Source: an uncultured Collinsella sp.
GTDB lineage: Bacteria > Actinomycetota > Coriobacteriia > Coriobacteriales > Coriobacteriaceae
Reading direction: 5' to 3'
Length of the DNA: 13,036 bases
Assembly: GCA_900555745.1 (NCBI GenBank)
Contig: USMH01000014.1
Coordinates: forward strand, 1 to 13,036
Part shown: positions 6,497 to 13,036 of the stretch, one piece after another
Position numbering within the stretch: the first letter of the stretch is position 1
How the letters are laid out: every line of letters begins with the position of its first letter
The notes under the pieces: generated by a model
Seen by the model: only the letters and a program-made list of their open reading frames with translations
What the model was told of the DNA's origin: nothing
Database searches by the model: none
Translations under genes and position numbers: made by a program

Positions 6497-7054
6497 CTAA
6501 CGGCCCAGCATCCTAAAGAACCGCTCCTCGAGCGCCGGATCGGCCTCAAAGACGCCGCGGCGAGCGAGCGTCACGGTCTTGGTGCCGGGCTTTTGCACGC
6601 CGCGCATGGTCATGCACATATGCTCGGCTTCCATGAGCACAATCGCTCCCTGGGGAGCGAGATAATCCATGAGAGCGTCGGCAACCTGCGCACACAGCTG
6701 CTCCTGCAGCTGCAGACGGCGGGCATAAACCTCAACCGTGCGGGCGAGTTTGGAAAGCCCAGCCACCCGACCGTTAGGGATATAGCCAATGGCGGCCTTG
6801 CCATAAAACGGCAGCAGATGGTGCTCGCACAGCGAGTAGAACGTGATGTCGCGCTCGATAACCAAATCGTTCGAAGCGACGGCAAAGGTTTTGGACAGGT
6901 GCTCCTCGGCACTCTGGTCCATACCGCCGGCGATCTCACCATACATACGGGCAACGCGAGCCGGGGTCTCCAGCAGGCCCTCACGAGTTGGGTCCTCGCC
7001 TATGCCCTCAAGCAACAGCTTAATGGCGGTCTCGACTTTTTCCTGATCGACCAT
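6497..7054 (-). CDS. folE: GTP cyclohydrolase I
   Basis: FolE converts GTP to 7,8-dihydroneopterin triphosphate, the entry step of tetrahydrofolate synthesis. The 185-residue protein shows the family pattern throughout. It has [18 protein letters not shown] near the N-terminus, the zinc-binding Cys-Glu-His-His in [27 protein letters not shown], the long helix [14 protein letters not shown], and the second cysteine region [15 protein letters not shown]. This is the zinc-dependent IA type. I chose the ATG at 7054, preceded by GTGAGG at 5 nt and giving the usual length. A GTG further upstream would add 21 residues of poor quality. The gene lies 66 bp after nrdG, and its stop is 1 nt from the HD-domain start. 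A separate promoter in the 66-bp gap is possible but not convincing. Confidence 0.95.
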   Translation of the reverse strand: MVDQEKVETAIKLLLEGIGEDPTREGLLETPARVARMYGEIAGGMDQSAEEHLSKTFAVASNDLVIERDITFYSLCEHHLLPFYGKAAIGYIPNGRVAGLSKLARTVEVYARRLQLQEQLCAQVADALMDYLAPQGAIVLMEAEHMCMTMRGVQKPGTKTVTLARRGVFEADPALEERFFRMLGR

Positions 7055-7120
7055 CTGGGCCTCACTTTTCCGATTTTGCGTTCGCGCTATGGTACCACGC
7101 CCTTTGGCATCGGCCACAAG

Positions 7121-7702
7121 CTACATAGTATGGGTCGAATAGACCGGATCGTCCCGCCAAAGCTCCACAGCGTCGCAAAGCGCAACGCCCTCGCGCACAG
7201 CACGGGCGCGCGTGGCGTTCATATCAATCACGCGCTGATTGCTCGAGCCCCTAAAGCGCAACGAGATATCGTACAGATCCTGAACGAACGGGCCGTCCAC
7301 CAACATGTCGAGGCAGGCAAGGATACGGTCCGTCACCTCGGTATGGTGACGACCACCCGGCATAAGCTCCTCGAGCACGTCGCCGGTAAAGCACCAAATG
7401 GTCTTGCCCGACCCCGCGGGATAGGCCGCACGCACGCGTTCGATAAAGTCAACAAGCCCCGCCTGATTCTCGGGCTCCATAGGCTCGCCGCCCAGAATCG
7501 TCAGGCCATCGATAAAGGGATGGTCGAGGCTCTCGATAATCTTGTCCTCGACGGCACGATCGAACGGCTCACCCGCAGCAAAGTCCCACGCGACAGAGTT
7601 AAAGCAGTTCTTGCACCCACGACGGCACCCGCTCACAAACAGAGAAGTACGAACGCCTTCCCCATCAGCAATGTCGAAATACTTAATATTCGCGTAGTTC
7701 AT
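7121..7702 (-). CDS. nrdG: Anaerobic ribonucleoside-triphosphate reductase activating protein
   Basis: NrdG is the radical-SAM partner that installs the glycyl radical on NrdD. The 193-residue protein binds a [4Fe-4S] cluster through C26xxxC30xxC33 in SGCRRGCKNC and SAM through the GGEPM motif at 71-75. It starts with MNYANIKYFDIADGEGVRTS, typical of the family. I chose the ATG at 7702 because GGGAGAG lies 6 nt upstream. A longer in-frame version runs through an inverted repeat and reads as non-protein sequence. Here nrdG is separated from nrdD by 427 bp of structured non-coding DNA, although the two are usually close. It may therefore have its own promoter at 7838-7843 and a hairpin-containing leader. 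Confidence 0.95.
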   Translation of the reverse strand: MNYANIKYFDIADGEGVRTSLFVSGCRRGCKNCFNSVAWDFAAGEPFDRAVEDKIIESLDHPFIDGLTILGGEPMEPENQAGLVDFIERVRAAYPAGSGKTIWCFTGDVLEELMPGGRHHTEVTDRILACLDMLVDGPFVQDLYDISLRFRGSSNQRVIDMNATRARAVREGVALCDAVELWRDDPVYSTHTM

Positions 7703-7703
7703 A

Positions 7704-7817
7704 GGTAACTCTCCCGGGAGGCCGGGACATATCATCCCGTCCTCAAACATTCTCGGCCTGCGGCCTGCGAAACTGCGGGCGGGACGATATGTCCCGGCCT
7801 CATGCAAAGGGTAACTC
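7704..7817. mobile_element. MITE-like inverted repeat flanked by 8-bp direct repeats in the nrdG leader
   Basis: Arms of 22 bp at 7718-7739 and 7780-7801 are inverted copies with one difference, which is a G-U pair in the nrdG transcript. Each arm contains its own smaller palindrome (CGGGAC-GATAT-GTCCCG on the right). The identical octamer GGTAACTC lies outside both arms, at 7704-7711 and 7810-7817, like a target-site duplication around a 98-bp insert. The left copy touches the nrdG ribosome binding site. No transposase is encoded. A simple regulatory hairpin is the alternative. Confidence 0.45.
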
Positions 7818-7837
7818 AATGAACGAAGCGAACATCG

Positions 7838-7915
7838 AGTATAGGGTTCGAGGTCCAATAAAAACTTTGTTGCAGCTCAACCGCCATCGCAAGCAAAGCG
7901 TTGTTGCAAGTCAAC
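7838..7915 (-). promoter_or_regulatory. Candidate nrdG promoter with twin GTTG-N5-CAAC sites
   Basis: On the minus strand a near-consensus -10, TATACT, lies at 7838-7843; the -35 is poor. Upstream of it are two copies of a 15-bp motif, TTGTTGCAGCTCAAC (7867-7881) and TTGTTGCAAGTCAAC (7901-7915). Each contains the palindrome GTTG-N5-CAAC, and their centres are 34 bp apart. The position suits an activator or cooperative regulator. The motif does not match the NrdR box. The regulator is unknown. Confidence 0.4.
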
Positions 7916-7979
7916 TCATTTCCGCTAAGAACTTCGAGGAGTGAGCAGGCCGCATGCTACATCTCAACTACGTCAACTT

Positions 7980-8118
7980 GGCTGAACCGAGAGGGCCGCT
8001 TGGGCTTTTGCTCGATATGAGTTCCGCACGCAAAGAAGGCCACTTAATGTGGCCTTCGTCTTGCGCAGGACTGTCCGAAATAGCGAGCAAATGCCCAAGC
8101 GGCCCTCCCGGCTCAGCC
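7980..8118 (-). repeat. 139-bp nested inverted repeat downstream of nrdD
   Basis: Outer arms of 35 bp at 7980-8014 and 8084-8118 are inverted copies with three differences, two of which become G-U pairs in the nrdD-direction transcript. The inner sequence continues pairing imperfectly to a perfect 9-bp stem, GAAGGCCAC and GTGGCCTTC, around a 5-nt loop. The element begins 11 nt after the nrdD stop codon. It could be a structured 3' UTR, an RNase III substrate, a small RNA or a non-autonomous mobile element. No direct repeats flank it. Confidence 0.6.
8032..8057 (-). terminator. Intrinsic terminator candidate after nrdD
   Basis: Read on the minus strand, GAAGGCCAC, loop ATTAA and GTGGCCTTC form a perfect 9-bp stem followed by a short T-rich TTTGCG. 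This is the innermost part of the 139-bp inverted repeat. It could end nrdD transcripts about 75-100 nt after the stop codon. The short T-run makes read-through into nrdG likely. Confidence 0.5.
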
Positions 8119-8129
8119 CCGGAGCGGTA

Positions 8130-10352
8130 TTAGAGATGCAGCACGCGGTCGCGGATCTCCTCGGTTCGACCCTGGTTCCAGAACTGGGTACCGATGTAGC
8201 CGCACGTACGACGGGCGACGTTCATCTTCTCCTGATCGCGGTTGCCGCAGTTAGGGCACTCCCACACCAGCTTGCCGTCATCCTCGACAATCTTGATCTC
8301 ACCGTCGTAGCCGCACACCTGGCAGTAGTCGCTCTTGGTGTTGAGCTCGGCGTACATGATGTTGTCGTAGATGTACTGCATCACGCGAATGACAGCCTTG
8401 AGGTTGTCCTGCATGTTGGGAACCTCGACGTAGGAGATGGCACCGCCCGGCGAAAGCTGCTGGAACATGCCCTCAAACTTGAGTTTGTCGAATGCGTCGA
8501 TCTCCTCGGACACGTGGACGTGGTAGCTGTTGGTGATGTAGCCCTTGTCCGTCACGCCCGGGATGATGCCAAAACGGCGCTGCAGGCACTTGGCGAACTT
8601 GTAGGTCGTCGACTCCAACGGCGTGCCGTACAGCGAGAAATCGATGTCGCTCGCAGCCTTCCACTCCGCGCACTTGTCGTTCATGCGCTGCATGACGGCC
8701 ATGGCAAACGGCGTGCCTTCCTTCTCGGTGTGGCTGTGGCCCGTCATGTACTTAACGCACTCATACAGGCCGGCATAACCCAGACTAATGGTGGAGTAAC
8801 CGCCCACGAGCAGCTTGTCGATCGTCTCGCCCTTCTTCAGACGGGCGAGAGCACCGTACTGCCAAAGAATCGGTGCGGCGTCAGAAAGCGTGCCCATCAG
8901 ACGCTCATGGCGGCACAGCAGGGCGCGGTGGCACAGCTCAAGGCGCTCGTCGAAGATCTTCCAGAACTTGTCCATGTCCTGATGCGAGCTCAGCGCGACA
9001 TCGGGCAGGTTGATGGTCACAACGCCCTGGTTAAAGCGACCGTAGTACTTGGGCTTGTTCGGGTCATAGTTCAGCGCGTTGGCCACGTTGTTAAATCCGT
9101 TACCGGAGCGGTCGGGCGTCAGGAAGCTACGGCAACCCATGCAGGTATAGCAGTCGCCGTTGCCCGCGGTCTCGCCCTTCGACAGCTTGAGCTCGCGCAT
9201 CTTCTTCTCGGAGATGTAGTCGGGAACCATGCGCTTGGCGGTGCACTTGGCAGCCAGCTGGGTCAGGTAGAAGTACGGGGAATCCTCGTGAACGTTATCG
9301 TCCTCGAGTACATAGATAAGCTTGGGGAATGCCGGGGTAATCCAAACGCCGGCCTCGTTCTTAACGCCCTCGTAGCGCTGGCGAAGCGTCTCCTCCACGA
9401 TCATGGCAAGGTCGTGCTTCTCCTGAGGCGTACGGGCCTCGTTAAGATACATAAAGACCGTCACGAACGGCGCCTGGCCGTTGGTGGTCATAAGGGTCAC
9501 GACCTGATACTGAATCGTCTGAACGCCGCGACGGATCTCGTCACGCAGACGGTCCTCAACAACCTCGCGGACCTTTTCGAGAGATGCGGAAACGCCGAGC
9601 TCCTCGAGCTCGCGGGCGACCTCGCCGCGAATCTTTTGACGGCTCACCTCGACGAACGGGGCAAGATGGGTCAGCGAAATCGACTGGCCACCGTACTGGG
9701 AGGAAGCAACCTGGGCGATGATCTGCGTCGCGATGTTGCAGGCGGTCGAGAAGCTGTGCGGCTTCTCAATCAGCGTACCCGAGATAACAGTACCGTTCTG
9801 GAGCATATCCTCCAGGTTCACCAGGTCGCAGTTATGCATGTGCTGGGCAAAGTAGTCCGAATCATGGAAGTGAATCAGACCCTCATTGTGGGCATCCACA
9901 ATCTCCTGGGGCAGCAACACACGCTGAGTCAGGTCCTTGGAGATCTCGCCGGCCATGTAGTCACGCTGAACGGAATTGACGGTCGGGTTCTTGTTGGAGT
10001 TCTCCTGCTTGACCTCTTCGTTGTTGCACTCAATCAGCGACAGAATCTTGTCGTCGGTCGTGTTCTTCTGGCGCTTCAGGCTCTGAACATAGCGATAGAT
10101 GATGTAATGGCGAGCGACCTCGTAGCAGTCGAGACGCATAATCTCGTCCTCGACCAGATCCTGAATCTCCTCGACCGACACGGTGTGGCCCGCGTTCTCG
10201 CATGCCTCGGCGACGTTTTGTGCCGCGTAAACCACCTGGCGGTCGGTAAGACGAGAGCTCTCCTCGACCTCCAAGTTTGCGGCGCGGATGGCATTGACGA
10301 TCTTATCGATGTCAAAGACAACCTCGGTGCCGCTGCGCTTGATGATCTTCAT
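8130..10352 (-). CDS. nrdD: Anaerobic (class III) ribonucleoside-triphosphate reductase
   Basis: NrdD reduces ribonucleoside triphosphates to deoxy forms without oxygen, using a glycyl radical. The 740-residue protein has an N-terminal ATP-cone regulatory domain (about 1-95, starting MKIIKRSGTEVVFDIDKI). The barrel core follows, with the MGCRS segment holding the likely thiyl Cys407. A zinc site is formed by C677xxC680 and C699xxC702. The C-terminal glycyl-radical loop is RRTCGYIG, with Gly718 as the radical site. I chose the ATG at 10352, preceded by AGAGG at 7 nt. An ATG 30 bases upstream is in frame but has no ribosome binding site. Expression is probably controlled by NrdR at the upstream promoter, with a leader of about 220 nt. 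The enzyme shows that the organism can grow anaerobically. Confidence 0.97.
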   Translation of the reverse strand: MKIIKRSGTEVVFDIDKIVNAIRAANLEVEESSRLTDRQVVYAAQNVAEACENAGHTVSVEEIQDLVEDEIMRLDCYEVARHYIIYRYVQSLKRQKNTTDDKILSLIECNNEEVKQENSNKNPTVNSVQRDYMAGEISKDLTQRVLLPQEIVDAHNEGLIHFHDSDYFAQHMHNCDLVNLEDMLQNGTVISGTLIEKPHSFSTACNIATQIIAQVASSQYGGQSISLTHLAPFVEVSRQKIRGEVARELEELGVSASLEKVREVVEDRLRDEIRRGVQTIQYQVVTLMTTNGQAPFVTVFMYLNEARTPQEKHDLAMIVEETLRQRYEGVKNEAGVWITPAFPKLIYVLEDDNVHEDSPYFYLTQLAAKCTAKRMVPDYISEKKMRELKLSKGETAGNGDCYTCMGCRSFLTPDRSGNGFNNVANALNYDPNKPKYYGRFNQGVVTINLPDVALSSHQDMDKFWKIFDERLELCHRALLCRHERLMGTLSDAAPILWQYGALARLKKGETIDKLLVGGYSTISLGYAGLYECVKYMTGHSHTEKEGTPFAMAVMQRMNDKCAEWKAASDIDFSLYGTPLESTTYKFAKCLQRRFGIIPGVTDKGYITNSYHVHVSEEIDAFDKLKFEGMFQQLSPGGAISYVEVPNMQDNLKAVIRVMQYIYDNIMYAELNTKSDYCQVCGYDGEIKIVEDDGKLVWECPNCGNRDQEKMNVARRTCGYIGTQFWNQGRTEEIRDRVLHL

Positions 10353-10382
10353 CCTCTTGCCTCTTTCGCATCGTAGCCTCAT

Positions 10383-10572
10383 CGCGCTTCAGAGCCAAAC
10401 GATACCCGGCAGGGCTTGCCCCTGTCTTGCGGCGCCGTCGCGCAATCTGTGTTCTCGATAAACCATAAGCCTCCATGCGGACATTCCCTGGAGCCGATCA
10501 AGCGGCTCAAGGACACGTTCAAAAGAGGCAGTTAAGGTCTTCGTTCTCTGTCCGCCATCTATCATACGACAA
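10383..10572 (-). other. Long 5' leader of nrdD
   Basis: About 220 nt separate the predicted transcription start (near 10573) from the nrdD start codon. I see two modest hairpins, CAGGG-CTTGC-CCCTG (10410-10424) and GAGCCG-ATCAAG-CGGCTC (10491-10508). There is no cobalamin-riboswitch B12 box and no clear uORF with a ribosome binding site. A 63-codon open frame on the minus strand here shows no protein-like features. Confidence 0.4.
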
Positions 10573-10577
10573 AGACG

Positions 10578-10625
10578 CATCTATATCCTGTATTCTTTTT
10601 TTAGGTCAAACACAACATATAGTGT
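10578..10625 (-). promoter_or_regulatory. nrdD promoter with two NrdR boxes
   Basis: ACACAACATATAGTGT at 10610-10625 matches the published NrdR box consensus (acaCwAtATaTwGtgt) at 15 of 16 positions. A weaker match, 10 of 16, lies at 10578-10593 with its centre exactly 32 bp away, which is the normal spacing of paired NrdR boxes. On the minus strand the promoter TTGACC-N18-TATAGA (-35 at 10604-10609, -10 at 10580-10585) lies between and under them. Box 1 abuts the -35 and box 2 covers the -10, as expected for NrdR repression when dATP is high. Confidence 0.8.
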
Positions 10626-10940
10626 TTCAGCAGGTCAAAGCAATTAGTCATTTTGCAGACGCATTAAAAATGAGGGGTTCTTGGCAAGTCGGTAAAACGT
10701 TACCAACACGGCTACCTGCATGGCAGTTATAAAACCCCCTTAGTCAAGCCGCTGACAAATCCTACCAAAACCAAGCCGCTCACGCCAAAAGAATCCAAAA
10801 GATTGTGCTTGACCAACATGTTGCGGTCACGATCGGCCAGGACGTATGCAATCTGCCGGCACCTCTACGGGATGCGAAGACCATCGCGTACAGACCTTGG
10901 ATCAATATTTGGTGGCTTATTTGGCGGCGTGCTTGGTGGC
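10626..10940. other. 315-bp stretch without a recognisable gene
   Basis: Between the nrdD promoter and the tRNA terminator I see no supported gene. The stretch holds a small GGTAA-AACG-TTACC stem near 10691, and AGGGGTT and AACCCCCT that could pair across about 50 bp. It also holds a direct repeat CAAGCCGCTGAC / CAAGCCGCTCAC at 10745-10756 and 10772-10783. A 30-codon minus-strand frame (10819-10727) has no ribosome binding site. Its position next to tRNA genes would suit decayed integrated DNA, but nothing recognisable remains. Confidence 0.4.
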
Positions 10941-10977
10941 AAAACAAAACAGCCCAGAGGACATAGCCTCTGAGCTG
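10941..10977 (-). terminator. Intrinsic terminator of the tRNA pair
   Basis: On the minus strand CAGCTCAGAGG, loop CTATGT and CCTCTGGGCTG form a stem of about 11 bp with one mismatch, followed by TTTTGTTTT. This is a classical Rho-independent terminator, 8 nt after the CCA end of tRNA-Val. Confidence 0.88.
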
Positions 10978-10985
10978 CGAACATT

Positions 10986-11060
10986 TGGTGGGCGTTAGAA
11001 GATTTGAACTTCTGACCTCTTCCGTGTCAGGGAAGCGCTCTCCCCCTGAGCTAAACGCCC
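10986..11060 (-). tRNA. tRNA-Val (anticodon GAC)
   Basis: The minus strand folds as a full cloverleaf of 75 nt including an encoded CCA. The acceptor is GGGCGTT with AACGCCC, the D arm GCTC/GAGC, the anticodon stem CTTCC/GGAAG with loop CTGACAC, and the T arm AGAAG-TTCAAAT-CTTCT. The GAC anticodon reads GUC and GUU valine codons. It lies 3 nt after tRNA-Gly and shares its transcript. Confidence 0.97.
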
Positions 11061-11063
11061 AAA

Positions 11064-11139
11064 TGGAGCGGACAACGGGGCTCGAACCCGCGACCCCAAC
11101 CTTGGCAAGGTTGTGCTCTACCAACTGAGCCATGTCCGC
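11064..11139 (-). tRNA. tRNA-Gly (anticodon GCC)
   Basis: The minus strand folds as a 76-nt cloverleaf with an encoded CCA. The acceptor is GCGGACA with TGTCCGC, the anticodon stem CAACC/GGTTG with loop TTGCCAA, and the T arm contains GGGTTCGAGCCC. The GCC anticodon reads GGC and GGU glycine codons. It is the first gene of the tRNA pair. Confidence 0.97.
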
Positions 11140-11151
11140 CTGCGAGGATTT

Positions 11152-11180
11152 AATATACGGGATGATCCATCCAAATGCAA
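11152..11180 (-). promoter_or_regulatory. Promoter of the tRNA-Gly/tRNA-Val operon
   Basis: On the minus strand TTGCAT (11175-11180) and TATATT (11152-11157) are separated by 17 bp, and the -10 ends 12 bp before the mature tRNA-Gly 5' end. This is a good housekeeping-type promoter in the right place. An A/T hairpin (AACTTTT-TTG-AAAAGTT, 11182-11198) sits just upstream and may help end transcription from the alpha-glucosidase gene, though the T-run faces the plus direction. Confidence 0.7.
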
Positions 11181-11281
11181 GAACTTTTTTGAAAAGTTTT
11201 TTGCGACGCCCTCGCGAACCTCATGTAGACATCAGCCACCACGGAAGGCGCAGGCAAACGCAAACTCGCCGCAAGAGGCCC

Positions 11282-13015
11282 CTACATCTCACCGAGCATG
11301 ATCCAGGCGGAGCTGTCCTGCGCGAGCCTGCCGTCTGCAAGCGGTGATGAGGTGAGCAGGACCCTGCCCGCCGGCAGCTCCACAGGTGCTGCACCGAAGT
11401 TCGTCACACACGCCCAGCCGTTGTCGCGGCGATAGGCGATGACGCCGCCCTCAGCGCCCTCGGCACCATCCGCAAGACCGGTGCGCCCGTCAAGATCGAG
11501 CCACGCAAGATCGTTGGCGCACCCGCGCAGCTTGCGCCGCAGCCAGAGGGCGTCACGATAGAGCGCAAGCATCGATGTCGGGTCCACTTCTTCCCTATCG
11601 GCAGCATAATCGGAAAACCATGCAGGCTGCGGCAGATGGGGCGCTGCATCGGCGTCTGCCGGCGAAAACCCAAACGATCCGCCATGCGCGGGATCGTCCG
11701 ACGCCACCCACGGCAGGGGCACACGACAGCCGTCGCGCCCCTTCTCACGCTTCGGTCCGTGCGTATTGGTCGCAGTAGGGTCTTCGAGTGCAGCCCACGG
11801 GATATCAGCCACCTCAAAAAGGCCGAGCTCCTCACCCTGATACACGTATGCCGAGCCCGGAAGCGCCAGTTCAAGCAAAAGGGCCGCCCGCGCGCGGCGC
11901 TCGCCGAGTTCACGGTCCTCGTCATAAGACGACCCGTCACGTAAGAGCCAGTCGAGCGCAATCTGGTGGTAGCGCGTCGCCTTGATTTGCGGCAGGGCAT
12001 AGCGTGTCGCCACGCGCGGCACGTCGTGGTTGGAGAGTACCCAAGTCGAGGCGGAATCGGATTCGACGGCTGCCTTCAAGCCCTTCTCGATTGCAGTGTG
12101 CATGTCATCATAGGTCCAAGCGGCCTTGGCAAACTCAAAGTTGAATGTCTGGCCAAGCTCGCTGGGACGCGCGTAGAGATACTGGCGCTCGGGCAGCACC
12201 CACGCCTCGGCAACGGCACTGCGCGGCGGATTATAGCGGTCGAACACGCGGCGCCACTCGCGATAGATCTCGTGGACCTCATTGCGGTCCCACAGCGGAT
12301 GGGTGCCGTCGTCAACCATGTCATCGCCCTCGGCGAGATGCCACCGGTCGAGGTCATCGCGGTCGAGATCCTTGGCGAGACCCTGCGCCACATCAATGCG
12401 AAAGCCGTCGATGCCTCGATCGCTCCAAAACGCCAGGACGTCGCAAAAGAGCGCGTGAACCTCAGGGCATGACCAGTCAAAGTCCGGCTGCTCGGGCGTA
12501 AACATGTGCAGATACCACTGACCGTCCGCAACACGCGTCCATGCGGGGCCGCCAAAGTTGGCATTCCAATTGGTGGGAGGCAGCTCGCCATGCTCGCCGC
12601 GACCATCGCGGAAGATATAACGGGCGCGCTCGGGCGATCCGGGGCCGGCGGCAAGAGCGGCTTTGAACCAGGGGTGCTGGCTGGATGAATGGTTGGGCAC
12701 GATGTCGACGATGACCTTGATGCCGCGCGCGTGAGCCGCAGCGATCATGTCATCGAAGTCGTCAAGCGAGCCGAGACGTGGGTCGACATCGCAGTAGTCC
12801 GCCACATCATAGCCACCATCGACAAGAGGCGATGGGTAAAACGGGCTCAGCCAGATGGCCTCGATACCCAGCCGCTCAAGATAGTCCATCTGCTGGGTAA
12901 TGCCCGCGATATCGCCCAGACCCGAACCAGTCGAATCCTTAAACGAGCGCGGGTAGATCTGATAGATCGCGGCATCGGACATCCATGAACGCGAAGAAGA
13001 CTTTTCTGTAACCAT
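11282..13015 (-). CDS. GH13-family alpha-glucosidase
   Basis: This complete 577-residue glycoside hydrolase is of clan GH-H. Conserved regions are in order: PRSF (22-25), GGYDVADY (67-74), DIVPNH (104-109), GFRIDVA with nucleophile Asp208, VAEAW with acid/base Glu270, and LSNHD with transition-state Asp331. The stretch after the nucleophile (QGLAKD) resembles actinobacterial alpha-glucosidases of subfamily GH13_30, which release glucose from maltose, sucrose or isomaltose-type sugars. A beta-sandwich C-domain follows from about residue 480. No signal peptide is seen, so it probably acts in the cytosol on imported oligosaccharides. The ATG at 13015 is preceded by AGGGAGG at 8 nt. Its promoter and any transporter partners lie beyond the window. 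Oligo-1,6-glucosidase is an alternative specificity. Confidence 0.92.
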   Translation of the reverse strand: MVTEKSSSRSWMSDAAIYQIYPRSFKDSTGSGLGDIAGITQQMDYLERLGIEAIWLSPFYPSPLVDGGYDVADYCDVDPRLGSLDDFDDMIAAAHARGIKVIVDIVPNHSSSQHPWFKAALAAGPGSPERARYIFRDGRGEHGELPPTNWNANFGGPAWTRVADGQWYLHMFTPEQPDFDWSCPEVHALFCDVLAFWSDRGIDGFRIDVAQGLAKDLDRDDLDRWHLAEGDDMVDDGTHPLWDRNEVHEIYREWRRVFDRYNPPRSAVAEAWVLPERQYLYARPSELGQTFNFEFAKAAWTYDDMHTAIEKGLKAAVESDSASTWVLSNHDVPRVATRYALPQIKATRYHQIALDWLLRDGSSYDEDRELGERRARAALLLELALPGSAYVYQGEELGLFEVADIPWAALEDPTATNTHGPKREKGRDGCRVPLPWVASDDPAHGGSFGFSPADADAAPHLPQPAWFSDYAADREEVDPTSMLALYRDALWLRRKLRGCANDLAWLDLDGRTGLADGAEGAEGGVIAYRRDNGWACVTNFGAAPVELPAGRVLLTSSPLADGRLAQDSSAWIMLGEM

Positions 13016-13036
13016 GGGGCGTGCCTCCCTTGCAAC

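Noticed and set aside
6395..7708. A 437-codon plus-strand open frame opposite folE and nrdG
   Set aside because: It is antisense to two clearly identified genes and runs across their boundary, with no ribosome binding site or domain.
7703..7858. A longer nrdG with 52 extra N-terminal residues
   Set aside because: The extra region is the inverted repeat and has no protein-like character. The ATG at 7702 has a good ribosome binding site and matches family length.
7703..8129. A CRISPR array in the nrdD-nrdG gap
   Set aside because: The repeats are single inverted pairs or a two-copy direct motif, not regularly spaced repeats with unique spacers.
8049..10376. A 775-codon plus-strand open frame antisense to nrdD
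   Set aside because: It mirrors nrdD in the opposite strand, is composed of Leu/Val/Ala/His-rich low-information sequence, and has no recognisable domain. It is a by-product of GC-rich codon use.
10353..10572. A cobalamin riboswitch in the nrdD leader
   Set aside because: RNR genes often carry one, but I see no B12 box or matching fold. NrdR boxes explain regulation better.
10727..10819. A 30-codon hydrophobic minus-strand frame beginning MLVKHNLL
   Set aside because: There is no ribosome binding site, no homology that I recognise, and part of its apparent pattern comes from the local DNA direct repeat.
10780..11133. A 117-codon minus-strand frame running through both tRNA genes
   Set aside because: It overlaps two unambiguous tRNA genes and their terminator.

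Overview
The window looks like chromosomal DNA of a strictly anaerobic, GC-rich Gram-positive bacterium. A gut Coriobacteriia member (Collinsella-like) is my best guess. That rests on overall base composition, the oxygen-sensitive class III ribonucleotide reductase, a GH13 alpha-glucosidase of the type common in actinobacteria, and general sequence character. No marker gene fixes the genus.

Layout, left to right. (1) Plus strand, 1-1425: the C-terminal part of a Gfo/Idh/MocA oxidoreductase, an acylphosphatase with an N-terminal extension, and a PerR-like Fur-family regulator. (2) Minus strand, 3393 down to 1503: a SlyD-type FKBP prolyl isomerase, an orphan UreE-like protein starting 3 nt after it, and a Cof-type HAD phosphatase. 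(3) Plus strand, 3514-5378: an M19 (renal-type) dipeptidase and a YgjP/DUF45 zinc metallopeptidase. (4) Minus strand, 10352 down to 5385: nrdD, nrdG, folE, an HD-domain protein and folB. (5) Minus strand, 11139 down to 10941: tRNA-Gly(GCC) and tRNA-Val(GAC) with their own promoter and an intrinsic terminator. (6) Minus strand, 13015-11282: a complete GH13 alpha-glucosidase.

The nrd-fol block is the functional core. NrdD and NrdG make deoxyribonucleotides without oxygen. FolE and FolB catalyse the first and third steps of pterin synthesis for folate, which thymidylate synthesis needs. The HD-domain protein sits exactly between them, where the step-two enzyme (dihydroneopterin triphosphate dephosphorylation) has no obvious gene. 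The nrdD promoter carries a near-perfect NrdR box and a weaker second one 32 bp away.

The most unusual non-coding DNA is the 427-bp gap between nrdD and nrdG. From the nrdD end it holds a 139-bp nested inverted repeat that folds into an almost continuous rod, two GTTG-N5-CAAC palindromes 34 bp apart upstream of a candidate promoter, and a 22-bp inverted repeat flanked by the 8-bp direct repeat GGTAACTC. The last of these abuts the nrdG ribosome binding site and looks like a miniature mobile element.
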